Of a DNA stretch of 64,000 nucleotides, positions 50,063 through 58,032 are shown in pieces. The DNA comes from an uncultured Clostridia bacterium. GTDB lineage: Bacteria; Bacillota; Clostridia; Christensenellales; UBA1242. Each line of letters begins with the position of its first letter. Position 1 is the stretch's first letter. The DNA lies in NCBI GenBank assembly GCA_944372365.1, contig CALVYP010000001.1:249691-313690 (forward strand). The letters are read 5' to 3'. The notes beneath the pieces were generated by a model, which did not search any database, had not been told where the DNA came from, and worked only from the letters and a program-made list of their open reading frames with translations. The translations under genes were made by a program, and so were the position numbers.

Positions 50063-51273
50063 TGAAACTTGCTAATTTTATAGGGATCGGCATCTTTTTG
50101 CTGATCTTTTTGTTTGTAGGGATTGGAGTTGTGCCATTTGAAAAACTTATTGGCATAGATTCTTTCACGATCATGTTTATTGTTTTCATGGTGCTGTTTG
50201 CAATCTATTTGATCGGGCTTATTGTTTTTGTGGTGCTAAACAGGCGAAAGAGAATTATAGAAGTTGTGGAATTTTCAGCGCCAGAAGGCATGACACCTGC
50301 CGATGCAGGATATGTTATCGACAAAACCATTGATGACCGTGATATAAGCGCGCTGCTTGTTTATTGGGCTGCAAAAAAATATTTGGAAATAGACGAAAAA
50401 GAAGATAAAAATGTTTTGCTTAAAAAACTTAAAGATGCCGACGAAAAGATGAAAGATTATGAAAAAATCTTGTTTAATGCAATCTTTTCTCGTGGCACAG
50501 AAGTCAATGTCAAAGACCTGCCAAAAATTTTGCAACCAAGTGCGGTTAATATTTCAAGCCTTATTAAAAAAGAAAATAATAAAAAATATTTTAGTTCAAA
50601 AGCGTCAAACGGGGCGACGATGTTTACGCTTGGCATCACGGCAGTGCTTGTGTTTTTGTCATATTTCTTTGGCACTGGCGGCAATTTCTCAGTTTTTTGC
50701 GGCGTGGCAATCTTCATCATAAGCACAATTTTTTCAAGCGTGTCAAGCAAGGTTTATGTGCAGAAAAAGATTACAGGCATTGCAGCGTATGTTGCAGGTT
50801 TGATTTTGTTTTTAGTGTGTGCCGCTTTAAACATGGTGTTTGCAGCCAACCATTTTTATGTGCTGCTGTTGCTTGGAATGGCAAGTTTGCTGTGTTTGAT
50901 CACTTTTATTCTTTGTCCGCTTATTGAATATCGCAACAAAGAGGGCAGAGCGGTGCTGGGCAGGTTGCTGGGTTTGAAAAAATATATCGAACTTGCCGAA
51001 AAAGATAAGATGGAAAAGATGGTTAACGAAAATCCTGAACTATATTATGAAGTTATGCCTTACGCCTATGTTTTAAATGTAAGTGACGAATGGATTGAAC
51101 AATTTAATTTTGTCAAAAAAATTAACAGCAAAGAACGAAAAAACACCGCCATTGCAATCGGCGTGTTGGGCACTGCATTTATGTTAGGCGCGGGCGGTGA
51201 AATATTGGGCGGATTGTTAAGCCATCCACGCAGAAGCAATTTGCGCGGCAGGCGAAATCGAAGGCGAAGATAA
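50062..51273 (+). CDS. DUF2207-like membrane protein lacking the extracellular domain
   Basis: 403 residues. Two N-terminal membrane helices (~5-25, ~32-55), a cytoplasmic segment (VVEFSAPEGMTPADAGYVID ... DRDISALLVYWAAKKYLEI), a block of four helices (~195-290), then the DUF2207 C-terminal part (GRAVLGRLLGLKKYIELAEKDKMEKMVNENPELYYEVMPYAYVLNVSDEW) and an Arg-rich tail (RRSNLRGRRNRRRR). Typical DUF2207 proteins have a ~200-residue secreted N-terminal domain, missing here. It is translationally coupled to lemA (TAATG), a common pairing. The function is unknown. Confidence 0.85.
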   Translation: MKLANFIGIGIFLLIFLFVGIGVVPFEKLIGIDSFTIMFIVFMVLFAIYLIGLIVFVVLNRRKRIIEVVEFSAPEGMTPADAGYVIDKTIDDRDISALLVYWAAKKYLEIDEKEDKNVLLKKLKDADEKMKDYEKILFNAIFSRGTEVNVKDLPKILQPSAVNISSLIKKENNKKYFSSKASNGATMFTLGITAVLVFLSYFFGTGGNFSVFCGVAIFIISTIFSSVSSKVYVQKKITGIAAYVAGLILFLVCAALNMVFAANHFYVLLLLGMASLLCLITFILCPLIEYRNKEGRAVLGRLLGLKKYIELAEKDKMEKMVNENPELYYEVMPYAYVLNVSDEWIEQFNFVKKINSKERKNTAIAIGVLGTAFMLGAGGEILGGLLSHPRRSNLRGRRNRRRR

Positions 51274-51290
51274 AAAAAATAGAAAAAACA

Positions 51291-51327
51291 CTTGATTATT
51301 TTTAATTTTTAATATAAAATAATCAAG
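51291..51327 (+). promoter_or_regulatory. tRNA-Ser promoter covered by a 12-bp palindrome
   Basis: TTGATT (51292-51297), 17 bp, TAAAAT (51315-51320). A perfect inverted repeat CTTGATTATTTT (51291-51302) / AAAATAATCAAG (51316-51327) spans from -35 to the start site with a 13-nt centre. Confidence 0.65.
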
Positions 51328-51330
51328 CAT

Positions 51331-51419
51331 GGAGGATTGGCTGAGTGGTTTAAAGCGGCGGTCTTGAAAACCGTTGATGTTAACAGCATCCGCAGGTTCG
51401 AATCCTGTGTCCTCCGCCA
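51331..51419 (+). tRNA. tRNA-Ser (anticodon TGA)
   Basis: 89 nt with encoded CCA. Acceptor GGAGGAT/GTCCTCC-type pairing, D arm, anticodon stem-loop CGGTC-TTGAAAA-CCG with TGA, a long variable arm (TTGATGTTAACAGCATCC) as expected for Ser, and T arm CGCAGG-TTCGAAT-CCTGTG. The 3' end is duplicated twice downstream (51564-51579 and 53663-53677). Confidence 0.94.
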
Positions 51420-51492
51420 ATGCTTGGCGTCAGCACATGATAAAAAGGCTGGCGCCTTTTTCTTTGCTGATGCAAAGTCGAACCTGCTCCGC
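51405..51492 (+). repeat. Direct repeat A: tRNA-Ser 3' end plus terminator
   Basis: 88 bp that recur at 53663-53749. It contains the last 15 nt of the tRNA, a hairpin CGCCAA-tgc-TTGGCG and the tRNA terminator AAAAAGGC-tggc-GCCTTTTT (51442-51461). Beyond it, 51493-51563 is GC-rich and non-coding. A third copy of the tRNA end (CGAATCCTGTGTCCTC) lies at 51564-51579. 51580-51771 is AT-rich and holds only the methyltransferase promoter (TATAAT 51730-51735). Confidence 0.92.
51442..51461 (+). terminator. Terminator of tRNA-Ser
   Basis: AAAAAGGC-tggc-GCCTTTTT, 23 nt after the tRNA. A second copy lies inside repeat B. Confidence 0.85.
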
Positions 51493-51563
51493 AGTCGGCC
51501 CTGTCTTTGCGGGTAGGGCTGGCAGGTTTGCGGCTCATTCGTGCAAGCCCGCCGCCGCTGCAC

Positions 51564-51579
51564 CGAATCCTGTGTCCTC
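51564..51579 (+). repeat. Third copy of the tRNA-Ser 3'-end core (16 bp)
   Basis: CGAATCCTGTGTCCTC is identical to 51399-51414 inside tRNA-Ser, 165 bp upstream. Compatible with an attachment-site core. Confidence 0.8.
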
Positions 51580-51771
51580 TTTTAATTCATTCCAAGAGTT
51601 CTTACGTCAAGAATCTTATAGAATAAAATGTGTTTTAGGTTTAACTATAAAATTCCACTAATATGTCAATCAGTCCATACTGGGTTTTGTTTTGATGTCA
51701 AATATGTTTTAATTTTTATTTTAGTTTGTTATAATATCTAATATAAAAATTATATGATGAGGAATATATCA

Positions 51772-53049
51772 ATGAATGTCTTTAAACAATTTTCTTTATT
51801 TGATGAATTATCAAAAAAAGATGAACCAATTGCGAGTAAATGTATGGATATGACAGATGCTTCCATGACTTTATTATTTGATTATTATGATAACTTAAAT
51901 AAGGAAAAGGAACATAAACTTTCCAATGATGATATATGCACTCCTATGAATTGTGTTAGAACTATGATTGATTATGTTCCTAACGAATTATGGAATAGAA
52001 AGAATATTAAAGTTTTTGATCCTTGCTGTGGGAATGGAAATTTCGGTGCCTATTGTAAATTTAAAACTTCAATTGATAATATATGGTTTAATGAGTTAAA
52101 CCCAATTAGATTTGCAAATTGCAAAAAAATATTAAATCCAAAACATATTAACAACGGAGATGCCTTTCATCTAAAAGGAGAGTTTTTATCAAAATGGGAT
52201 TTAATAATGGCTAATCCTCCTTATTCTGGCGGAGGGAATAAGAATAGAAGTTTGTCTAACCAATTCATTGAATATGCTATTGAATTGTTAAATGACAAGG
52301 GCTATTTATGCTTCATTACACCAAATAATTGGATGACATATAACAATGATAATACTACATTAAAAAAATTACTAACGCAAGGCTCCTTCATTGTAATTGA
52401 TAATGATGCAAAAAAATATTTTCCAGGAATAGGATCTTCTTTTACTATTATAGTATGGCAGAAAGGAGTAATGGATAATAAAACCAAAATTTATAACAAT
52501 TATCTTATAAAAGATATTCAAAATGATGTTATTATTCCTAACTCATTACCATTTATTCCGCTTTATATCTCTCAAAATGTAATTAATATTTTAAAAAAAA
52601 CATTGCAGAAAAATGAAAATAACTTTAAGTATAGATGTGATTTGCATAATTTTACTAAAAAACAACTACTAAGTGATGTTAAGAATGATGTTTTTAAATT
52701 TTCAACCATTCACACTCCTAAAAAAACTAGATATGCTAGCATTAAGCAAGATATTTTTGACAAATGGATAATTGTAGTGCCGTTATCTACATATTTTAAG
52801 CCATATATACTAACAAATGTCAATGTAACCCAATCTGTTGGATATTTCTCTTTCCCAACGAAAAATGAAGCAGAAGAATATTTAGAAAAACTCTTGCAGC
52901 CTCATTTTAAAGTTGTTATTCATTTGACTAGATATGGCAATTTTAATAATATAATGGTTTTAAAGCATTTAAAATTTGATGACGAAATTGATTTAAGTGA
53001 AGACGAGCAACAAGAGATCAAAAAACTTATATCAAAAATGAAATACTAA
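51772..53049 (+). CDS. DNA adenine methyltransferase of a type II restriction-modification pair
   Basis: 425 residues from the ATG at 51772 (GAGGA site about 9 nt upstream); an earlier in-frame ATG at 51754 lacks a ribosome site. AdoMet-binding motif I VFDPCCGNGNFG (~81-92), catalytic motif IV IMANPPYSGGG (~146-154), then a target-recognition region with no recognisable family. NPPY identifies N6-adenine (or N4-cytosine) methylation. The DNA is clearly more AT-rich than the flanks and favours codons such as ATA, AGA and TTA, so it looks acquired. It ends 4 nt into the convergent nuclease gene. Confidence 0.9.
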   Translation: MNVFKQFSLFDELSKKDEPIASKCMDMTDASMTLLFDYYDNLNKEKEHKLSNDDICTPMNCVRTMIDYVPNELWNRKNIKVFDPCCGNGNFGAYCKFKTSIDNIWFNELNPIRFANCKKILNPKHINNGDAFHLKGEFLSKWDLIMANPPYSGGGNKNRSLSNQFIEYAIELLNDKGYLCFITPNNWMTYNNDNTTLKKLLTQGSFIVIDNDAKKYFPGIGSSFTIIVWQKGVMDNKTKIYNNYLIKDIQNDVIIPNSLPFIPLYISQNVINILKKTLQKNENNFKYRCDLHNFTKKQLLSDVKNDVFKFSTIHTPKKTRYASIKQDIFDKWIIVVPLSTYFKPYILTNVNVTQSVGYFSFPTKNEAEEYLEKLLQPHFKVVIHLTRYGNFNNIMVLKHLKFDDEIDLSEDEQQEIKKLISKMKY

Positions 53050-53588
53050 TTTTGTTTATTGCCGATTGGTTTGAAGTGATACTGATCTGCAAAAGCTTTT
53101 ATAATCTTTCCTTCAATTTCTTTTGATATCCTATTGTGGTATTTCCATCCCATAAATTCGCCCTCAGTTTGCGGTATGTATAAGACATAGATTTCTACAG
53201 GCATAGCGATAGATAAAACTGATTGTAATATAAACCAATTTGTAGCAGAATTTGTTGCATTGGGCTTTTCTCTATATGCTTGTTTTCCACAATGATATGA
53301 TTGAATGCGTTTTTTCATTGTTGTTATACTTTTACCTATTTTTAACAACTTGCCAGCAACAACGAGAGCATAAATTAAATCCTCTTGTGTATTATATCTA
53401 GTATCTTTTATTACCATATCCCATCTTTCTTGTTCTTGATTAGGATATCCAACTGCAACCAATTCAAAATTTTTATATGTTAAAAAAGAATTATTTGGTG
53501 TTTTTATTTTAAAATCTTTCCAATTTAATTCATTTTTTAAATCGTTTATGTTTGTTAAATGCGTAACTGATATGGTTTCTCTTGGCAT
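53046..53588 (-). CDS. GIY-YIG-type restriction endonuclease
   Basis: 180 residues. The GIY-YIG fold motifs can be followed: LIYALVVAGKLLKIGKS (Tyr73, KIGK at 83-86), Arg94 in KKRIQSY, Glu159 in KEIEGKII and Asn177 near the C-terminus (PIGNKQN). This is the arrangement of Hpy188I/Eco29kI-type restriction enzymes. It is convergent with the methyltransferase and shares four bases at the stops, so the two form a compact R-M cassette. The recognition sequence cannot be read from sequence. The composition is AT-rich, like the methyltransferase. GGAGGATTT precedes the ATG at 53586-53588. Confidence 0.8.
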   Translation of the reverse strand: MPRETISVTHLTNINDLKNELNWKDFKIKTPNNSFLTYKNFELVAVGYPNQEQERWDMVIKDTRYNTQEDLIYALVVAGKLLKIGKSITTMKKRIQSYHCGKQAYREKPNATNSATNWFILQSVLSIAMPVEIYVLYIPQTEGEFMGWKYHNRISKEIEGKIIKAFADQYHFKPIGNKQN

Positions 53589-53662
53589 AAATCCTCCTAC
53601 AATTTATGTATATTGTAGCAAATATCTTGAAGAATGTCTAGTAATTTAGTCGTTTAACATCT

Positions 53663-53749
53663 CTGTGTCCTCCGCCATTGCATGGCGTCAGCACATGATA
53701 AAAAGGCTGGCGCCTTTTTCTTTGCTTTGCAAAGTCGAACCTGCTTCGC
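53663..53749 (+). repeat. Direct repeat B: second copy of the tRNA-Ser 3' end and terminator
   Basis: 87 bp matching 51405-51492 with a few differences. Only 15 nt of the tRNA are present, so it is not a functional gene. In the first hairpin the changed pair is compensated (CCAA/TTGG in copy A, CCAT/ATGG in copy B), suggesting the hairpin is maintained. The R-M genes lie between A and B. Confidence 0.9.
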
Positions 53750-53806
53750 GGCAGTGATACTCCAACATAATATGTTATTGGAACAAAATGTAAAGGAGAT
53801 ATGATT

Positions 53807-53944
53807 ATGTTTTGTTTTAATGATTGTGGCGCAGCAGATTTTAACTTTAACACCAGCGATGTGCTAAAAATTAAAAACGAAGGTGTGTCATACGGCGCTG
53901 TAAACGGCCATTTGTATTTCCAAATTCGAAAACTTTATTTTTAA
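53807..53944 (+). CDS. Small ORF, 45 residues, unknown
   Basis: Starts MFCFNDCGAADFNFNTSDVL and continues KIKNEGVSYGAVNGHLYFQI, ending RKLYF. TAAAGGAGATATGATT gives a well-spaced ribosome site for the ATG at 53807; an ATG at 53801 is too close. Codon use is like the host, not like the R-M genes. No family is recognised. It lies 57 nt after repeat B and may be the gene originally following tRNA-Ser. Confidence 0.5.
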   Translation: MFCFNDCGAADFNFNTSDVLKIKNEGVSYGAVNGHLYFQIRKLYF

Positions 53945-53945
53945 T

Positions 53946-53973
53946 AAAAAAAACCTGTGGAAATCCACAGGTT
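53946..53973 (-). terminator. Terminator of the 53972 gene
   Basis: AACCTGTGG-aaat-CCACAGGTT with an A-run (T-run on the minus strand) directly after the stop codon. It could also end the small plus-strand ORF. Confidence 0.8.
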
Positions 53974-54598
53974 ACATATCTGTTTGATTTTTTTTGTGGC
54001 TTGTTATTGAAGAGATAAACTCGTCATAGCCTTGTGTTTTTGAAAGAGATGTTTGGTATCCCAAAATCTTTTGGCCATGTTTGATTTTATATTTTTCCCA
54101 TTTTTGATGAAGAATGTATATACCTTGATAGTAATCCTTTGATGGAATAATTTCCTTTTCTTGAATTTCTTTGTTGTTTACAATCAGGAAGAAGCGGTAA
54201 GCAAATGGCGCATCTATTGCGCTTATCGACAAAACATTTTCCACCACAAGCGATGCAAGTGACTCGCACCATTGCAGGTAGGCAACGATATCGTCATAAT
54301 CATCGGTTGTGATTTTTTGTTTGCCTAAAACATTGTTTGGGTCTAGTTTGTTCATAATTTTGCCAAGGTTTACAGGGTCATAGAAGCTTTTGCTGAATTC
54401 AAGCAAAAATGATGATTGGTTGATTTTTTTATCACGCATAAACTGCACAAACAATGCGGCCGCACCGATAAGGGCGGTGGTTAATGTTACAATTTGTGAG
54501 ATGCGGCCACCAAGAGTGTCGTCAAAAAACAGTGAAACAATAAGTGCCACAGAAATTAAAAATGTGCTTACGCTGGTAATTACAATATTCTTTTTCAT
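53972..54598 (-). CDS. Membrane protein with two N-terminal helices, 208 residues
   Basis: Two helices (~5-25, ~33-53: TSVSTFLISVALIVSLFF and IVTLTTALIGAAALFVQFM) are followed by a soluble cytoplasmic domain of ~150 residues rich in helices (FLLEFSKSFYDPVNLGKIMNKLDP, DDYDDIVAYLQWCESLASLVVENVLS). This plan resembles small DUF4760-type membrane proteins. I am not sure of the family, and the role is unknown. AGGAGAAAATT precedes the ATG at 54596-54598. Single-gene unit. Confidence 0.78.
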   Translation of the reverse strand: MKKNIVITSVSTFLISVALIVSLFFDDTLGGRISQIVTLTTALIGAAALFVQFMRDKKINQSSFLLEFSKSFYDPVNLGKIMNKLDPNNVLGKQKITTDDYDDIVAYLQWCESLASLVVENVLSISAIDAPFAYRFFLIVNNKEIQEKEIIPSKDYYQGIYILHQKWEKYKIKHGQKILGYQTSLSKTQGYDEFISSITSHKKNQTDM

Positions 54599-54763
54599 AA
54601 TTTTCTCCTACGCTTATTTTATAATAATATTTTAGAAAAACAAAGCAATAATCATAAATTATTTCATACAATCAGTTTAAGCGGCGCAATTTCCGCTTTT
54701 TTTGTCAATCGTTTTGAAAATTTTGGCGGAAATTATATAATTTTAAGTGTAGGAGGAGCGCTT

Positions 54764-54898
54764 ATGAAACTTACCAAAGAAGAAAAGGACATTTTAAACG
54801 GCGCGCAAGGGCAGACAAAAGCCAAAATTATGAAAACTCTTGTGGAGTTTGGCGATTTATTTGATAAAAAAATTAAAATTTGTTATTATAATTTGTAA
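54764..54898 (+). pseudogene. Truncated 5' copy of the aconitase X gene
   Basis: The frame reads MKLTKEEKDILNGAQGQTKA then KIMKTLVEFGDLF, matching the first 33 residues of the intact gene at 58033 (about 85% nucleotide identity, changes mostly at third positions). It then ends in DKKIKICYYNL and a stop. It has its own AGGAGG site. No downstream acnX sequence is present. The surface-protein gene follows 48 nt later. Confidence 0.9.
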
Positions 54899-54946
54899 GT
54901 GGCATGGTTTTTTCTTGCATTGTACATTTTTTTAAATGGAGTTGAT

Positions 54947-57900
54947 ATGAAAAAACAGTTTGCAAACAACATACATAACAGAACTTTTAGTAATAAGTTT
55001 ATTTTATTCAGCGTTGCGCTGATTGTTTTAGTTGTGTCAATTTTTGCTTGTATAGCAGTTATAGGTAACACATCATCAAATCAAAACTCAACAACTATAA
55101 CAACCGAAGCCGAAGAAGCAACAGGCCCAACCAATACAGCCGGATGGTGGATTGATGAAGGAAGATACAGCATTGATTGGTTCACAAACGCCCAGTCGGT
55201 TGTGATTGATGGCGTAACTTACAAGGCGGGGACTGAACAAAATCCATACATTATTTCAAGCGCGCAGGATCTTGCTGGGCTTTCATGGTTGGTTTACACA
55301 TGCGGGCAATCAGGCAACCCGCTTGTTTCGGGAACAGATTATTCAAGTTATTACACCTTTCGAGGCAAATACTTTAAACAAACTGCAAACATAGACCTTT
55401 CAGAATACTATTGGCAACCTATTGGAACTTACTATAATCGTTCTGGAAGCACTTCTCGACATTACTTTTCTGGCAGTTATGACGGAGGCAGCTACATTAT
55501 TTCTGGTGTTTTCACCCCATCGGGTTCAACAAACGCATATTCTTATCAAGGTTTGTTTGGATATATTTATGCGAATAGTTCTTCTTATCCAATAACAATT
55601 AAAAACATTGGAATAACAAATTCAAACATACAAGGATATCATCAGGTTGGCGGAGTTGTGGGTTATGCTAATGCCTCTTCTGGCACAATTACTATAACCA
55701 ACTGCTATAACACTGGTTCGGTTTCAGGGACAAAAAATTATGTTGGCGGAGTTGTGGGTTATGCTGTTGCTTCTGGTACACTTACAATAACCAACTGCTA
55801 TAACACTGGTTCGGTTTCAGGATCAAGTGAGGTTGGCGGAGTTGTGGGTTATGCTGCTGCTTCTGGTACACTTACAATAACCAACTGCTATAATACAGGC
55901 TCAGTTACAGGGACAGGTAATTATGTTGGCGGAGTTGTGGGTTATGCTTATGCATCTTCTGGCACTCTTACTATAACCAACTGCTATAACACAGGCTCAG
56001 TTACAGGGACAGGTAATTATGTTGGCGGAGTTGTGGGAGGAGTTATTGCAACTCTTTCTGGCAATCTTACTATAACCAACTGCTATAACACTGGTTCGGT
56101 TTCAGGAACAAGTGAGGTTGGCGGAGTTGTGGGAAGAGCTAATGCATCTTCTAGCACAATTACTATAACCAGCTGTTATTATGGTGTGAACTGTTCGCAA
56201 AGCACAGGAGGAATTAGAGGAAGCGATGTTCCTGGACAAGCGACATATGATAGTTCACTTACAACAGAAACGCCCAAAACGCTTTCATGGTATACAACAG
56301 AGGCTAATTGGAATTCAGCCTATCCATGGGAGTTTGAAAATGTGTGGACGATAGATTCAGGTGTAAATGACGGGTACCCAAGTTTCAAGATTAAGTGGTG
56401 GATTGATGAAGGAAGATACAGCATTGATTGGTTCACAAACGCCCAGTCGGTTGTGATTGACGGCGTAACTTACAAGGCGGGGACTAAACAAAATCCATAC
56501 ATTATTTCAAGCGCACAGGATCTTGCTGGGCTTTCTTGGCTGGTTTACACATGCGGGCAATCAGGCAACCCGCTTGTTTCGGGAACAGATTATTCAAGCG
56601 CTTACACCTTTCGAGGCAAATACTTTAAACAAACTGCAAACATAGACCTTTCAGAATATTATTGGCAACCTATTGGAACTTACTATAATCGTTCTGGAAG
56701 CACTTCTCAACATTACTTTTCTGGCAGTTATGACGGTGGGGGCTACACTGTTTCTGGCATTTTCACCCCATCGGGTTCAAGAAACGCATGTTCTTATCAA
56801 GGGTTGTTTGGATATATTTGTGCGAATGGTTCTTCTTATCCAATAACAATTAAAAACATTGGAATAACAAATTCAAACATACAAGGATATACGTATGTTG
56901 GCGGAGTTGTGGGTTATGCTTTTGCCCCTTCTTCTGACACTCTTACAATAACCAACTGCTATAACACTGGTTCGGTCACGGGTAGTTATTATGGTGTTGG
57001 CGGAGTTGTGGGTCAGGCTGTTGTGGGTCAGGCTGGTGTAACTTCTATTTATTCTGGCACAATTACTATAACCAACTGCTATAACACTGGTTCGGTTGAG
57101 GGCGGTAGTAGTGTTGGCGGAGTTGTGGGTTATGCTTTTGCCCCTTCTTCTGACACTCTTACAATAACCAACTGCTATAACACCGGTTCGGTTGAGGGCG
57201 GTAGTAGTGGTGTTGGCGGAGTTGTGGGTGTGGCTGGTGTAAATTCTCGTTTTGGCACAATTACGATAACCAACTGCTATAACACTGGTTCGGTTGCAGG
57301 GATAGAACGTGTTGGCGGAGTTGTGGGTGAGGCTTTTGCATATTCTTCTAGCACCCTTACTATAACCAACTGCTATAATACAGGCTCAGTTACAGGGACA
57401 GGTAATTATGTTGGCGGAGTTGTGGGTCGGGCTGGTGTAACTTCTTCTAGCGCAATTTATATTTCCAAATGCGCTAACCTAGGGGATATTACTTTAACCG
57501 GATCTTCTTCGAGTGTTGGCGGTATTATAGGTTATGTTCAGGTGGGAAGCGCATCAGGAATTTTGCAAGTTGCAAATTGCTATTCAGAAGGCACAATTTT
57601 TGTGCAAGGTGCAAGCGCAACCGTAGGCGGGTTTGTTGGCGGGGCATATGCAAATTATTCCACATATTCGAATGTATATTTTGAGTTTTGTGCGGTTGAC
57701 ATGAATGTTTCAACTTCTGGAAGTGGTTCAATATCAAGCCAAGGTGCATTTTATGGTGGGACATATGTGGTAACAGCAAAAAACAGTTATTCCATATTAA
57801 ATGGTGCGAAATCGTTGACGTCAACAGTTAATGAAATGGACAATAATTTTGCTTACATACTAAATTTTAAAGATGGCAAACCACTCCCTCTGGGGCTGTA

Positions 57901-57958
57901 TGCTATTTCACAGTTTGGCACGGAAACAAACATAGTTGAAAGAATAAATGCGTTATAA
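54947..57958 (+). CDS. GLUG-repeat surface protein, 1003 residues
   Basis: Starts at ATG 54947 (AATGGAGTTGAT site); the frame is open upstream to 54899. Signal-anchor helix (~18-42). The body consists of two near-identical blocks of ~165 residues (WWIDEGRYSIDWFTNAQSVV ... FSGSYDGG), each followed by GLUG repeats of ~31-38 residues (VGGVVGYAxxSSGTLTITNC, YNTGSVTG), 14 repeats in all, ten with the exact NCYNTGSV core. The repeats should form a beta-helix rod. There is no LPXTG or C-terminal helix, so attachment relies on the N-terminal segment. DNA-level repeat identity allows recombination between units. Confidence 0.9.
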   Translation: MKKQFANNIHNRTFSNKFILFSVALIVLVVSIFACIAVIGNTSSNQNSTTITTEAEEATGPTNTAGWWIDEGRYSIDWFTNAQSVVIDGVTYKAGTEQNPYIISSAQDLAGLSWLVYTCGQSGNPLVSGTDYSSYYTFRGKYFKQTANIDLSEYYWQPIGTYYNRSGSTSRHYFSGSYDGGSYIISGVFTPSGSTNAYSYQGLFGYIYANSSSYPITIKNIGITNSNIQGYHQVGGVVGYANASSGTITITNCYNTGSVSGTKNYVGGVVGYAVASGTLTITNCYNTGSVSGSSEVGGVVGYAAASGTLTITNCYNTGSVTGTGNYVGGVVGYAYASSGTLTITNCYNTGSVTGTGNYVGGVVGGVIATLSGNLTITNCYNTGSVSGTSEVGGVVGRANASSSTITITSCYYGVNCSQSTGGIRGSDVPGQATYDSSLTTETPKTLSWYTTEANWNSAYPWEFENVWTIDSGVNDGYPSFKIKWWIDEGRYSIDWFTNAQSVVIDGVTYKAGTKQNPYIISSAQDLAGLSWLVYTCGQSGNPLVSGTDYSSAYTFRGKYFKQTANIDLSEYYWQPIGTYYNRSGSTSQHYFSGSYDGGGYTVSGIFTPSGSRNACSYQGLFGYICANGSSYPITIKNIGITNSNIQGYTYVGGVVGYAFAPSSDTLTITNCYNTGSVTGSYYGVGGVVGQAVVGQAGVTSIYSGTITITNCYNTGSVEGGSSVGGVVGYAFAPSSDTLTITNCYNTGSVEGGSSGVGGVVGVAGVNSRFGTITITNCYNTGSVAGIERVGGVVGEAFAYSSSTLTITNCYNTGSVTGTGNYVGGVVGRAGVTSSSAIYISKCANLGDITLTGSSSSVGGIIGYVQVGSASGILQVANCYSEGTIFVQGASATVGGFVGGAYANYSTYSNVYFEFCAVDMNVSTSGSGSISSQGAFYGGTYVVTAKNSYSILNGAKSLTSTVNEMDNNFAYILNFKDGKPLPLGLYAISQFGTETNIVERINAL
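55145..55645 (+). repeat. Internal duplication of the GLUG gene, copy 1 (~500 bp)
   Basis: Matches 56396-56896 at a constant offset of 1251 bp without gaps and with few mismatches. It covers the block WWIDEGRYSIDW to NSNIQGY. Confidence 0.88.
56396..56896 (+). repeat. Internal duplication of the GLUG gene, copy 2 (~500 bp)
   Basis: Second copy, offset 1251 bp (417 codons). Differences are scattered, for example TATTACACC versus GCTTACACC. The duplicated unit includes the head block, while the GLUG tracts behind each differ in number and spacing. Confidence 0.88.
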
Positions 57959-58032
57959 CTATAAAATTTTATAAGTATATCTTTTTATATTTTAAATTTA
58001 AGTTGTATAATTTTGATTGATAGGAGGGAGAG

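Noticed and set aside
51331-53750. Integrative element with its own integrase at tRNA-Ser
   Set aside because: The segment encodes only the methyltransferase and nuclease. No recombinase gene or fragment was found, so att-type integration would need a factor in trans.
54947-57460. Regularly spaced DNA repeats that look like an array
   Set aside because: They are in-frame GLUG protein repeats of ~93-114 nt without unique spacers, not a CRISPR array.
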